Part shown: positions 17,068 through 25,949 of the stretch, piece by piece
Layout of the letters: every line of letters starts with the position of its first letter
Numbering within the stretch: position 1 is the stretch's first letter
NCBI RefSeq assembly: GCF_030815585.1
Contig: NZ_JAUSWY010000001.1
Coordinates: forward strand, 744,001-808,000
Length of the DNA stretch: 64,000 bases
Reading direction: 5' to 3'
Source: Arthrobacter pascens
GTDB taxonomy: Bacteria > Actinomycetota > Actinomycetes > Actinomycetales > Micrococcaceae
Notes under the pieces: generated by a model
What the model saw: only the letters and a program-made list of their open reading frames with translations
Databases searched by the model: none
Told to the model about the DNA's origin: nothing
Program-made: the position numbers and the translations under genes

Positions 17068-19149
17068 ATGTCTGAAACGACAGCCCGCAAGTTCAACCTT
17101 CTGCCCATGCTGGGCCACACGAAGGGCAAGCGAAGCGCCGTCACCTGCGCTCTGAAGTGCGACAACGCCTGCGCCGGGGACGTCTGCAACACCAGCTCCA
17201 ACAGCTACTTCCGTGACATCGCCTCTGCCACGATGTCCCGCCGCGCCGCCCTGGGCTTCGGCGCCGCCGGTGCGCTCGCCGTCGTACTTGGCAACGCAGT
17301 GACCTCCGCGGAACCGGCAAGCGCCGCCGGCCTCTCGAAGGCCGCGAAGGAGGGCTTTGGCCAGTCGAAGCTGCAGTTCACGGCCATCCCGTCGATTGAC
17401 GCTTCCGTCGACGCCGTTACCGTGCCGGAAGGCTTCACTTGGCAGCCAGTGATCCGCTGGGGTGACCCGATCTTCAACGACGCTCCGGCCTTTGACCTGA
17501 ACAACCAGACCGCAGCGGCCCAGGAACAGCAGTTCGGCTACAACAACGACTACACGGACATCCTGGAGATCCCGGGAAGCAAGGGCCGCCGCGCGGTGCT
17601 GTTCGCCAACCACGAATACACCAACGACGCCATCATGTTCCCGGCCACCATGCCGGCCGAGCAGCAGCGTGCTGTGGGGGCAGCCGCGCACGGTCTGTCC
17701 GTGGTGGAGCTGGAGCGGAAGAACAAGAACACGCCGTGGAACTACGTTAAGGGCGCGCCTTTGAACCGCCGCTACCTGAACAACACGGTTTACGAGCTCA
17801 CCGGCCCGGCTGCCGGATCCTCACTCGTCAAGACAGTAAAGGACCCGGAAGGCCGTTTCATCAAGGGCACGCTGGGCAACTGCGCGGGCGGCACCACCCC
17901 GTGGGGCACCATCCTCTCCGGTGAGGAAAACTTCCAGGGCTACTTCGTCGCACCGGGCACGTCCGCGAGCGACAAGCGGTACGGCCTGACCTCGAACGCC
18001 ACCGCGCGCAAGTGGGAAATGGACGATCCGCGCTGGGACACCCGCAATGAGGGCTACCAGAACGAGGCAAACCGATTCGGCTGGATCGTGGAAGTTGACC
18101 CGTTCGATCCCACGTCCACCCCGAAGAAGCACTCCTCGCTGGGCCGTTTCAAGCACGAGGGCGCCAACGTGATCATTTCCGAGTCCGGGCACGTGGTGGC
18201 CTATTCCGGCGACGACGAGCGTTTTGACTACCTCTACAAGTTCGTCTCCAAGGACAAGTACCGCGAGGGCGACCGCAAGCACAACATGACGCTGCTCTCC
18301 GCCGGTAACCTGTACGTCGCCCAGTTCACGGGCAACTCGCCGGATTTCAAGGACAGCGATCTCCCGGACGACGGCGCATTTGACGGCATCGGCGCATGGC
18401 TGCCGCTAGTGGTGGACGGCAAGTCCGCCATCGACGGCATGAGCGTTGAGGAAGTCCTCGTATACACCCGGCTGGCGGCCGACAAAGCTGCCAATGAAAA
18501 GGGTGGCGCCACCAAGATGGACCGTGCCGAGGATGTGGAGCCCAGCCTGCACACCGGCAAGGTCTACGTGGCCTGCACCAACAACTCCAACCGTGGTGTC
18601 GGCTCAAACGAAGGCGCCAACGAGGTGAACCCGCGCAACCAGAACCGCGACGGCCACATCGTGGAAATCACCGAAACCGGGGACCAGACCTCCACTAGCT
18701 TCACGTGGAACCTGCTCATGGTCTGCGGTGATCCGGCCCAGGGCGACTTCACCTACTTCTCCGGTTTCCCCACGGACAAGGTTTCGCCCATCTCCTGCCC
18801 GGACAACCTTGCGTTCGACTCCGTGGGCAACCTCTGGATCTCCACGGACGGCGCACCCTCGGGCATCGGCCGCGCGGACGGCCTGTTCAAGGTCACCCTG
18901 GACGGCGCCGAGCGTGGCAAGGTGGAGCAGTTCCTCGCCGTGCCGCGCGACGCCGAAACCTGCGGGCCGATCATCCACGACGACGAGCGCACCGTCTTCG
19001 TCGCCGTGCAGCACCCGGGTGAGGACGGCACGTTTGCGAAGCAGGTCTCCTTCTTCCCGGACTACGTCCCGGCTGGTACGACGCCGGCTCCCGGCCAGGC
19101 GCGCGCCCCGCGCCCGTCCGTGATCCAGGTGTTCCGCACCGATAGCTAG
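17068..19149 (+). CDS. phoX: PhoX-family alkaline phosphatase (Tat-exported, DUF839)
   Basis: A 693-residue PhoX-type phosphatase that releases phosphate from organic esters outside the cell and uses Ca2+/Fe3+. The twin-arginine signal is SRRAALGFGAAGA at about residues 57-69, unusually far from the N-terminus; it follows a cysteine-containing segment (CALKCDNACAGDVC, then NTSSNSYFRD) that actinobacterial PhoX proteins typically have. Conserved DUF839 blocks include GNCAGGTTPWGT, GEENFQG and SCPDNLAFD. GGAAGG is seven bases before the ATG at 17068. It stands alone between two arrays of the 32-nt repeat. A Pho box was not identified. Confidence 0.9.
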   Translation: MSETTARKFNLLPMLGHTKGKRSAVTCALKCDNACAGDVCNTSSNSYFRDIASATMSRRAALGFGAAGALAVVLGNAVTSAEPASAAGLSKAAKEGFGQSKLQFTAIPSIDASVDAVTVPEGFTWQPVIRWGDPIFNDAPAFDLNNQTAAAQEQQFGYNNDYTDILEIPGSKGRRAVLFANHEYTNDAIMFPATMPAEQQRAVGAAAHGLSVVELERKNKNTPWNYVKGAPLNRRYLNNTVYELTGPAAGSSLVKTVKDPEGRFIKGTLGNCAGGTTPWGTILSGEENFQGYFVAPGTSASDKRYGLTSNATARKWEMDDPRWDTRNEGYQNEANRFGWIVEVDPFDPTSTPKKHSSLGRFKHEGANVIISESGHVVAYSGDDERFDYLYKFVSKDKYREGDRKHNMTLLSAGNLYVAQFTGNSPDFKDSDLPDDGAFDGIGAWLPLVVDGKSAIDGMSVEEVLVYTRLAADKAANEKGGATKMDRAEDVEPSLHTGKVYVACTNNSNRGVGSNEGANEVNPRNQNRDGHIVEITETGDQTSTSFTWNLLMVCGDPAQGDFTYFSGFPTDKVSPISCPDNLAFDSVGNLWISTDGAPSGIGRADGLFKVTLDGAERGKVEQFLAVPRDAETCGPIIHDDERTVFVAVQHPGEDGTFAKQVSFFPDYVPAGTTPAPGQARAPRPSVIQVFRTDS

Positions 19150-19174
19150 CACCTCGCTCCGGCTCTCCACTATC

Positions 19175-19255
19175 GACGCTCTCTCACTTTTGGTCGGCTT
19201 TTTGGGGACGCTCTCTCACCCATATCGGCACCACGGCAGGAAGTGAGAGAGCGTC
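19175..19255. repeat. 32-nt-period repeat array, site 2 with inverted copy
   Basis: GACGCTCTCTCACTT at 19175 and a close copy at 19207 (period 32 nt), followed by an inverted copy AAGTGAGAGAGCGTC at 19241. The outer copies could pair as a stem. Occupies most of the phoX-argS gap. Confidence 0.8.
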
Positions 19256-19304
19256 GCCTGTGGGGCGGCACGTCGCAGAGGGAAGGGACTGATAATTTGA
19301 GCTT

Positions 19305-21068
19305 GTGAATAATCCGGCCGAGATGGTTGTCCCCAGAGTCCAAGCAGCCATTGCCCAAGCGTTCGGCGAGGAGTTCCGCGACACCGATCCCGTGGTCCGG
19401 CCGTCGCAGTTCGCGGACATCCAGATCAATGCAGCCATGTCCCTCGCCAAGAAGGTGGGCGTGCCGCCGCGGGATGCCGCAGCACGGATCGTCGAGGCCC
19501 TGAAGCTCGACGGCATCTGCAACAGCGTCGAGATATCCGGCCCGGGCTTCATCAACCTTACGTTCGACGGCACCTGGATCGAAGAGCTGCTCAACTCAGC
19601 CGCCACCAAAGCGGAGAGTACCCCGACGGGCGGCGGCCCGGGGGCGCAAGCCCAGCGCGTCGTCGTCGACTATTCCTCCCCAAACGTTGCGAAGGAAATG
19701 CACGTCGGGCATCTCCGCACCACCGTGGTGGGCGACAGCTTGGTCCGGATCCTCGAGGCCCTGGGCCACACCGTGATCCGGCAAAACCACATCGGCGACT
19801 GGGGCACGCCGTTTGGCATGCTGATCGAGCACTGGCTGGAGGTCGGAGAGGATTCGCCGGACGGTGCCCTTCTGGTTGATGATCCCAGCGCGTTTTATCA
19901 GGCAGCGCGGGCAAAGTTCGACGGCGACGCCGACTTCGCCACGCGGGCTCGCCTTCGCGTCGTGTCACTTCAGTCGGCCCACGAAGAGACCCTGGCCGTC
20001 TGGCGCCGGCTGGTGGACCACTCGAAGCTGTACTTCAACGCCATTTACTCGACGCTCGGAGTCAGCCTCGAGGACGACCACATCGCCGGCGAAAGCTCCT
20101 ACGATCCCCATTTAGCACAGCTGTGCCAGGAACTGGAGGAGGCCGGTCTCGCACGTGTGAGCGAAGGGGCGCTCTGCACATTCCCGGCCGGTTTCAAAGG
20201 CCGGGACGGCGAGCCACTGCCGCTCATCATCCGGAAGTCCGACGGCGGGTACGGCTACGCCACCACGGATCTGGCGACCGTCCGGTACCGCGTCCAGGAA
20301 CTCCACGCCGACCGCATCCTCTACGTGGTGGGAGCACCGCAGAACGTCCACCTGCGCATGGTCATGGAAACGGCCCGCGAGGCCGGTTGGCTTCCGGACA
20401 CGGTTGAGGCAACCCACGTGCAGATCGGCAACGTGCTGGGTCAGGACGGCAAGATCCTCAAGTCGCGCTCCGGCACACCGGTTAAGCTCATGGCCCTGCT
20501 GGAGGAGGCCGTGGACCGCGCCCGTGCTGTGGTTGATGCCAGCCGCCCCGATCTCTCCGAGGAGGAGCGCGCCGTCACCGCCCGCCAAGTGGGCATGGGC
20601 GCCGTCAAATACGCCGACCTCTCGGTGGGTCACGACACCGAGTATGTGTTCGACTTCGACCGCATGCTGGCACTCACCGGCAATACCGGCCCTTATGTGC
20701 AGTACGCCGCCGCACGCATCCGGTCCATCCTTCGAAAAGCCGGCGTTTCCAGCCCAACCGGAGCGGAAGGCGAGCCGACGGCGGCGGGTGCGATCGCCGT
20801 CGTCGACCCCGCCGAACGTGCGCTGGCCCTCCACCTCCTGGAGTACGGTGCCACGCTGCGGAGGGTGGGCGAACTGCTCGAGCCGCACCGGCTATGCGCC
20901 TACCTGTTCGAACTGGCGCAGCTGTTCACGTCCTTCTACGATCAATGCCCGGTGCTGAAGGCAGAGGAGTCCGTTCGCGCGTCCCGGCTTGCCCTGTGCT
21001 CACTCGTCCTCCACAGGCTGTCTGACGGGCTGGACCTGTTGGGGATCGGAACGCCGGAGAACATGTAG
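19305..21068 (+). CDS. argS: Arginyl-tRNA synthetase
   Basis: A 587-residue class I synthetase that charges tRNA-Arg. The HIGH motif is HVGH in KEMHVGHLRTTVVGDSL, the second signature is replaced by LKSRSG as in most ArgS proteins, and the N-terminal Add-1 domain and C-terminal anticodon-binding domain (FELAQLFTSFYDQCPV) are complete. Start is GTG at 19305, with GATAAT eight bases upstream and no clear ribosome site. It is isolated between repeat arrays rather than beside lysA or hom, which leaves open that it is a second argS; this cannot be told from the window. Confidence 0.93.
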   Translation: MNNPAEMVVPRVQAAIAQAFGEEFRDTDPVVRPSQFADIQINAAMSLAKKVGVPPRDAAARIVEALKLDGICNSVEISGPGFINLTFDGTWIEELLNSAATKAESTPTGGGPGAQAQRVVVDYSSPNVAKEMHVGHLRTTVVGDSLVRILEALGHTVIRQNHIGDWGTPFGMLIEHWLEVGEDSPDGALLVDDPSAFYQAARAKFDGDADFATRARLRVVSLQSAHEETLAVWRRLVDHSKLYFNAIYSTLGVSLEDDHIAGESSYDPHLAQLCQELEEAGLARVSEGALCTFPAGFKGRDGEPLPLIIRKSDGGYGYATTDLATVRYRVQELHADRILYVVGAPQNVHLRMVMETAREAGWLPDTVEATHVQIGNVLGQDGKILKSRSGTPVKLMALLEEAVDRARAVVDASRPDLSEEERAVTARQVGMGAVKYADLSVGHDTEYVFDFDRMLALTGNTGPYVQYAAARIRSILRKAGVSSPTGAEGEPTAAGAIAVVDPAERALALHLLEYGATLRRVGELLEPHRLCAYLFELAQLFTSFYDQCPVLKAEESVRASRLALCSLVLHRLSDGLDLLGIGTPENM

Positions 21069-21088
21069 CGCTTGCGTTTCGCGACCAA

Positions 21089-21135
21089 AGGTGAGAGAGC
21101 GTTCCTGATTTCGGCGCGAAAAGTGAGAGAGCGTT
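21089..21135. repeat. 32-nt-period repeat array, site 3 (opposite orientation)
   Basis: AGGTGAGAGAGCGTT at 21089 and AAGTGAGAGAGCGTT at 21121, again exactly 32 nt apart but inverted relative to sites 1 and 2. Read on the minus strand the spacer (TTCGCGCCGAAATCAGG) resembles those at the other sites. Lies between argS and menD. Confidence 0.78.
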
Positions 21136-21158
21136 TTGGATGGTGGCAGACTGGGTCG

Positions 21159-22967
21159 GTGACTTCGCTGAATGACCCGTCCCCGGACGCCTCTGACACG
21201 TCTGGGGCCGAAACGTCCGCCCCGCTCCCGCTGGGTTCGCTGGCAGCGGCGCGGATCGCCGTCGACGCCCTGATCGACGGCGGTGTCCAGTACGTGGTGG
21301 TCTCACCGGGTTCGCGCTCGGCACCCATGGCGTATGCGCTGGCTGAGGCGTCGGCGGCCGGACGCGTGGAGCTGCTGGTGCGGATCGACGAGCGGAGTGC
21401 CGGGTTCACCGCTTTGGGACTGGCACTGTCCACCGGCACACCGACGGCTGTCCTCACCACGTCCGGGACTGCCGTCGGGAACCTGATGCCGGCCGTGATG
21501 GAGGCCAACCACGCAGCGGTCCCGCTGGTGGTAGTGTCCGCTGACCGGCCCGAGGAGCTGCGCGGCACCGGCGCCAACCAGACCACCATCCAGCTGGACC
21601 TGTTCGGCGAGCACGTGCGGTTCGCTGCCGATGTCCCGGCCGGAAGCAGTCCGCTGCGCGCGGTGGAGACGGCCCTCTCCGCTGCCACCGGCGCGTTCTC
21701 GGACCTCGCCCCCGGGCCTGTCCAGCTGAACCTCGCCTTCCGTGACCCGCTGATTCCCTCCCCGGAGGAGCAGCTCCCGACGGCGGCGCAGCGGCAGCGC
21801 TTCCGGATCGGCACCCAGCCTCTCACCATGAACCTGCCGCCCGCCTCGGAGGGCCTGCCGGAGCGGCGCACCGTTGTGGTTGCAGGGCACGACGCCGGCC
21901 CTGTCGCCGAGGCGTTCGCCCGCGCCCACGGGCTGCCGCTACTGGCTGAGCCTTCGTCAAACGCGCGCTTCGGGCCGAATGCCGTGGGCCCGTACCGGTT
22001 GTTGCTGGAGCATTTTGGGCCGTCCTCCTCGCTGCCGGTCGAGCGGGTGGTGCTGTTCGGCCGGCCCACGCTTTCCCGGCCTGTTGCAGCGTTGCTGGCC
22101 CGCGCCGATGTGCCGTCCGCCGTCTACCAGCCGGTCCCGGTGGCGTGGCACGAGCCCGGACGGCGCACCGAACTCCCGCTGGAGGGCCTCGCCGACCTTG
22201 CGGAATTTGCCGGCCGCGGACCGGCTGCGTGGCTTGATGCCTGGCTGCTGGCCGGATCTGCCGCCCAACACGCGCTGGACAGCGTGCTGGGTGAGTCCGG
22301 CGGCGGGGAGTCCAACGCCACCGGGCCGACCGCCGGCACCGGTCCAGCTCCGGCGACGGGTCCCGCCGTCGGCTCACTCGTGTGGAAGCATTCCCGTGGG
22401 CAGCTGTTCCTGGGCTCGTCCAACGGCATCCGGGACGTGGACCTGGCCGGCCTGCCTGCCCCTGAACCTGCGGCCACGGTGTATGCCAATCGCGGGGTCG
22501 CCGGCATCGACGGCACCATTTCCACCGCCACCGGAATCGCACTGGGCGGCCGCCAGGAAACCACCGTCCTGCTGGGGGACGTGACCTTCCTCCACGACGC
22601 CGGCGGCCTCCTCCTCGGCTCCGGCGAGGACGAACCCCGGCTCCGGATCGTGGTGCTCAACGACTCCGGCGGCGCCATCTTCGGGCTGCTCGAACACGGT
22701 GCAGTGGAGGAATCCGGACGGTACGGGGACGCCGTCGAGCGGCTCTTCGGCACCCCCCACTCAGTGGACATCGCGGCACTCGCCGGAGCGTACGGCGTCG
22801 GGCATTGCTCGGTAAGTACGACGGCGGGACTCGCCGAGGCGCTCGCCGCCCCGATCGAAGGCCGCAGCATCATCGAGGTACGCACGGACCGGCACGGCCT
22901 GCGCGCCCTCCACGCAGGTATCAAGGCAGCGGTGGCCGCAGCAGTCGCCGGAGTCCTCGCGGGCTGA
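21159..22967 (+). CDS. menD: SEPHCHC synthase MenD
   Basis: A 602-residue thiamine-diphosphate enzyme that joins 2-oxoglutarate to isochorismate, the first committed step of menaquinone synthesis. Visible blocks: VVVSPGSRSAPMAYAL at the N-terminus, ADRPEELRGTGANQT, and the C-terminal ThDP/Mg site LGDVTFLHDAGG followed by NDSGGAIFG. The GTG at 21159 was chosen because an earlier start would lie in the repeat array and add about 29 non-conserved residues. Confidence 0.92.
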   Translation: MTSLNDPSPDASDTSGAETSAPLPLGSLAAARIAVDALIDGGVQYVVVSPGSRSAPMAYALAEASAAGRVELLVRIDERSAGFTALGLALSTGTPTAVLTTSGTAVGNLMPAVMEANHAAVPLVVVSADRPEELRGTGANQTTIQLDLFGEHVRFAADVPAGSSPLRAVETALSAATGAFSDLAPGPVQLNLAFRDPLIPSPEEQLPTAAQRQRFRIGTQPLTMNLPPASEGLPERRTVVVAGHDAGPVAEAFARAHGLPLLAEPSSNARFGPNAVGPYRLLLEHFGPSSSLPVERVVLFGRPTLSRPVAALLARADVPSAVYQPVPVAWHEPGRRTELPLEGLADLAEFAGRGPAAWLDAWLLAGSAAQHALDSVLGESGGGESNATGPTAGTGPAPATGPAVGSLVWKHSRGQLFLGSSNGIRDVDLAGLPAPEPAATVYANRGVAGIDGTISTATGIALGGRQETTVLLGDVTFLHDAGGLLLGSGEDEPRLRIVVLNDSGGAIFGLLEHGAVEESGRYGDAVERLFGTPHSVDIAALAGAYGVGHCSVSTTAGLAEALAAPIEGRSIIEVRTDRHGLRALHAGIKAAVAAAVAGVLAG

Positions 22968-22969
22968 CC

Positions 22970-22990
22970 GCCGCGCCCTGAGGACGCGGC
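22970..22990 (+). terminator. Weak stem-loop after menD
   Basis: GCCGCG and CGCGGC arms with inner CC/GG pairs, three bases after the menD stop. No T-tract. A possible factor-dependent or hairpin terminator. Confidence 0.4.
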
Positions 22991-23122
22991 GCGAACCAGG
23001 CGACTCGGATATTTCCTCCCGCGGCCCAGATTCCGGGCGCGCGAGAATTGGTGCGTGTCGAAAACGAAGAGTCGCGTCGACAGTGGGTAGGCCGTTCTCC
23101 ACATATCGGCGCCTGGACCTGT

Positions 23123-23142
23123 CCACCTGGACTCGCAGGTGG
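23123..23142. promoter_or_regulatory. Perfect inverted repeat before the winged-helix/nuclease gene
   Basis: CCACCTG and CAGGTGG arms, seven bases each, around a six-base centre. It ends 12 bases before the ATG at 23155. AbiEi-type antitoxins repress their own genes through inverted repeats near the start, so this is a candidate autoregulatory site. Confidence 0.55.
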
Positions 23143-23154
23143 CATCTTCGGTGT

Positions 23155-24129
23155 ATGGCAGACCTTCCGCCCCTTCTCATGGCCCGCGACCGCGTCCAGC
23201 ATGGGCTGACCGCCAATGAACTGGCCAAGCAGGTGAAAGCCGGAGCCCTTGTCCGGATCCGGCACGGCATCTACACCGACGGGCACGTCTGGAGGGGCCT
23301 GAAGCCGTGGGAACAGTACCGGCTCCGCGTCCAGGCCGCGGCAGAAACATTCGAACGCCCCACCGTCTTCGCTCGTCACTCCGCGGCCAGTGTTTGGGGA
23401 ATTCCCACCATCGGCCTGGACCACCCGGTTCAGGCGCTGACAGGGAAGAACGACGGCGGCAGGTCCCGCGCCGGAGTCAGCCGCCACTTCGCTGAGCCGT
23501 CGGGTCTGACCGTCGTCCAGCGGGAGGGCCTGCTCGTCACCGGCCGCATCCGCACTGTCCTGGATCTTGCCGCGTTCACGCCGTTCAGCGAGGCGGCTGC
23601 GCCCCTGGACCATGTGCTGAAGCCGGATCGCACCCTGGGACTGCCGGCCCTGACTAAGGAGGACCTTGTGGCCGGCATCGGATCGAACTACTCCTCGGCG
23701 GCCGGGCGGAGGATTCGTGCGGCTTTGGCCTTCGCGGATCCACTGTCTGGTTCGGCGGGGGAGTCTTACAGCCGCTCGCTGATCCACGTAGCCGGCTTCG
23801 AGGCCCCGGTCCTGCAGCACGCGATTCACGGCACGGATGGCCTTGTGGGGTACGCCGACTTCTACTGGAAGCGGGCCAAGGTTGTTGGTGAATTCGATGG
23901 CCTGGAGAAGTATGTCAAACCCGAGTTCCTGAAGGGTCGGACGGCATCGCAGGCGGTGGTGGCCGAAAAGAAGCGTGAGAACCGGATCCGGGCCACTGGG
24001 ACCAACGTCGTGAGGTGGGACTGGTCTGACCTGATGGAGCCGGGGAAGCTGGAACGCATGCTCGCAGCGGCCGGGGTGCCCCGCCGTCGTGCCCGTTCTG
24101 CGGATTTCGACGCTCGTAACACCCTGTGA
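23155..24129 (+). CDS. AbiEi-like winged-helix protein with nuclease-like C-terminus
   Basis: A 324-residue protein. Residues about 1-90 resemble the AbiEi antitoxin winged helix (TANELAKQVKAGALVRIRHGIYT), and the last third looks like a DUF559/PD-(D/E)XK fold with GYADFYWKRAKVVGEFDG carrying the Asp and Glu of the motif. Such stand-alone proteins are common in Micrococcaceae; their function is unknown. No toxin partner (AbiEii-like nucleotidyltransferase) is adjacent. Start at 23155 gives the natural MADLPPLL beginning just after an inverted repeat. A related gene lies at 32140. Confidence 0.7.
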   Translation: MADLPPLLMARDRVQHGLTANELAKQVKAGALVRIRHGIYTDGHVWRGLKPWEQYRLRVQAAAETFERPTVFARHSAASVWGIPTIGLDHPVQALTGKNDGGRSRAGVSRHFAEPSGLTVVQREGLLVTGRIRTVLDLAAFTPFSEAAAPLDHVLKPDRTLGLPALTKEDLVAGIGSNYSSAAGRRIRAALAFADPLSGSAGESYSRSLIHVAGFEAPVLQHAIHGTDGLVGYADFYWKRAKVVGEFDGLEKYVKPEFLKGRTASQAVVAEKKRENRIRATGTNVVRWDWSDLMEPGKLERMLAAAGVPRRRARSADFDARNTL

Positions 24130-24130
24130 C

Positions 24131-24182
24131 GCGCAAATTCCCTGCCGCCACCGGTATTCCGGTAGCGGCAGGGAATTTGCGC
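24131..24182. terminator. Bidirectional stem-loop between convergent genes
   Basis: GCGCAAATTCCCTGCCGC and its exact complement form an 18-bp stem, with a further ACCGG/CCGGT stem inside. It starts two bases after the stop of the winged-helix/nuclease gene and 42 bases before the end of the ABC ATPase gene. A partial extra copy of the outer arm (AATTTGCGC) follows near 24193. Confidence 0.65.
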
Positions 24183-24223
24183 CGCGCTAGGTAATTTGCG
24201 CGCCGAAATCGGGAGGGAGCGGG

Positions 24224-25027
24224 CTACTCCTCGATCTCGATGTGCGTCGGGTCGAGCACCCGGCGGAGGAATTCCTTGGTGCGGGCCTGGGTGGGGGCGC
24301 TGACGACCTGCTCGGCCACGCCTTCCTCCACCACCACCCCGCCGTCCATGAACACCACGCGGTCCGCCACTTCGCGGGCGAAGCCCATCTCGTGGGTCAC
24401 CACCAGCATGGTCATGCCCTCCTTGGCGAGGTTGCGCATGACCGAGAGGACGTCGCCCACGGTCTCGGGGTCCAGGGCGGACGTGGGCTCGTCAAAGAGC
24501 ATCAGTTCCGGGTCCATGCTCAGCGCCCGGGCGATGGCCACACGCTGCTGCTGCCCACCGGAAAGCTGGTCCGGGAAACGGTCGGACAGATGACCCAGCC
24601 CCACGCGATCCAGGTTGCGCTGGGCTACCTCGTCCGCCTCGGCCTGGGAGCGCTTGAGCACCTTGGTCTGGGCGATGGTGCAGTTCCGCTTGGCATCAAG
24701 GTGCGGGAAAAGGTTGAACTGCTGGAACACCATGCCCACCTTGCGGCGCATCTTGTCGATGTCCACATCCGGGTCCGTGGCTTCGAAGCCGCCCACGTGA
24801 ATGGCGCCTTCGTTGGGCTGCTCCAGAAGGTTGACGCAGCGCAGCAGGGTGGACTTGCCGGAGCCGGACGGGCCGATCAGGCACACCACCTCACCCGGGG
24901 CCACATCCAAGCTGATGCCCTTGAGGACCTCATTGGTGCCGTAGGACTTGCGGAGGTCCGTGATGGATACACCGGCTGCGCGTACAGTCCCGGCAGCGCC
25001 GCGCGAGTTGTTTTCGACGTCGTTCAT
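24224..25027 (-). CDS. Polar amino acid ABC transporter ATPase (GlnQ/GluA type)
   Basis: A 267-residue ABC ATPase that powers import of glutamate or glutamine. Walker A is GPSGSGKST, the signature LSGGQQQR, Walker B LMLFDEP, and the switch His lies in VVTHEMGFA. It is the last gene of a three-gene operon transcribed right to left (binding protein, permease, ATPase), 12 bases after the permease stop. Confidence 0.93.
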   Translation of the reverse strand: MNDVENNSRGAAGTVRAAGVSITDLRKSYGTNEVLKGISLDVAPGEVVCLIGPSGSGKSTLLRCVNLLEQPNEGAIHVGGFEATDPDVDIDKMRRKVGMVFQQFNLFPHLDAKRNCTIAQTKVLKRSQAEADEVAQRNLDRVGLGHLSDRFPDQLSGGQQQRVAIARALSMDPELMLFDEPTSALDPETVGDVLSVMRNLAKEGMTMLVVTHEMGFAREVADRVVFMDGGVVVEEGVAEQVVSAPTQARTKEFLRRVLDPTHIEIEE

Positions 25028-25039
25028 TGTCTTCCCTGC

Positions 25040-25831
25040 CTATCGCTTGGTCCGCGCGGAGCGGCTTTCGAACTTCCGGGCCAGGAGGCTCAGCGGGATG
25101 GTGATCACCAGGTAGAAGGCACCGGCCACCAGGAGCGGTGTGAGGCCAGCGCCCAGGCTGGAGATGCCGTCCCGGCCGAACTTGGTGAGCTCGTACTGGG
25201 AAGCAGTCAGGCCCAGCACGTAGATCAGCGAGGAGTCCTTGGTCAGGAGGATGACCTCGTTGGTCAGCGGCGGCAGCACAATCTTGAAGGCCTGCGGAAT
25301 GACGATGGACACCATGGCCCGCCACTGCGGCATACCCAGCGAACGTGCGGCTTCCAGCTGGCCCTTGGGCACCGCCTGCAGGCCGGCGCGGAGCGTCTCG
25401 GCGATATAGGCCGCGGCCACCATGCCCAGCGAGACCATCACCACCACAGTGACGTTCCAGGAGACACCGAAGGCCAGCGGAACACCGTAGCCGAAAGCGA
25501 TGAACACCAGAAGCGCCGGTATACCGCGGAAGAATTCGATGTAGCCGGTGGCGATCCAGCGGTACAGCGGGAAACTGGACAGCTTCATCAGGGCCAGCAG
25601 GAGGCCACCGGAGAGGCCCACAACGAAGCCCAGAAACGTGTAGATCAGGGTATTCTTCAGGCCCACCAGGAGGATGTCCGGGAACATCGGGCCGATCTTG
25701 CCGAAGTTGAAGACGCTGTTGCCGACTGTCTTCCAGTCTGTGGCCAGGATCAGGGCGGCCACTGCCACGATGAATATTCCGGCCTGGACATACAGGCTCA
25801 CTCTGGCCCGTTGACGTGCGGTCATTGCCAT
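25040..25831 (-). CDS. Polar amino acid ABC transporter permease
   Basis: A 263-residue HisM/GlnP-type permease with about five hydrophobic segments and the loop LEAARSLGMPQWRAM, the ATPase contact site. The operon has one permease gene, so the channel is probably a homodimer. A gap of 118 bp containing a stem-loop separates it from the binding-protein gene. Confidence 0.9.
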   Translation of the reverse strand: MAMTARQRARVSLYVQAGIFIVAVAALILATDWKTVGNSVFNFGKIGPMFPDILLVGLKNTLIYTFLGFVVGLSGGLLLALMKLSSFPLYRWIATGYIEFFRGIPALLVFIAFGYGVPLAFGVSWNVTVVVMVSLGMVAAAYIAETLRAGLQAVPKGQLEAARSLGMPQWRAMVSIVIPQAFKIVLPPLTNEVILLTKDSSLIYVLGLTASQYELTKFGRDGISSLGAGLTPLLVAGAFYLVITIPLSLLARKFESRSARTKR

Positions 25832-25861
25832 GGGGTGCTCACATTCGTTGTGCGTGGCTGA

Positions 25862-25898
25862 GGCCCCGGACGGACTGCGGTACAGCTCGTGCGGGGCC
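25862..25898 (-). promoter_or_regulatory. Stem-loop between binding-protein and permease genes
   Basis: GGCCCCG and CGGGGCC arms around a 23-base loop, in the only sizeable gap of this operon. A hairpin here would protect or end the upstream transcript and give more binding protein than permease, as is known for many binding-protein operons. Confidence 0.5.
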
Positions 25899-25949
25899 CC
25901 AGCGGCGTGATTCTCAGGGCTGCTTAGGTTTCAGTCCGAAAGCGCCGGG

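Noticed and set aside
16880..21135. CRISPR-like regular spacing of a short repeat
   Set aside because: The repeat is only 15 nt, spacers resemble one another, arrays have two or three units, and there are no cas genes.
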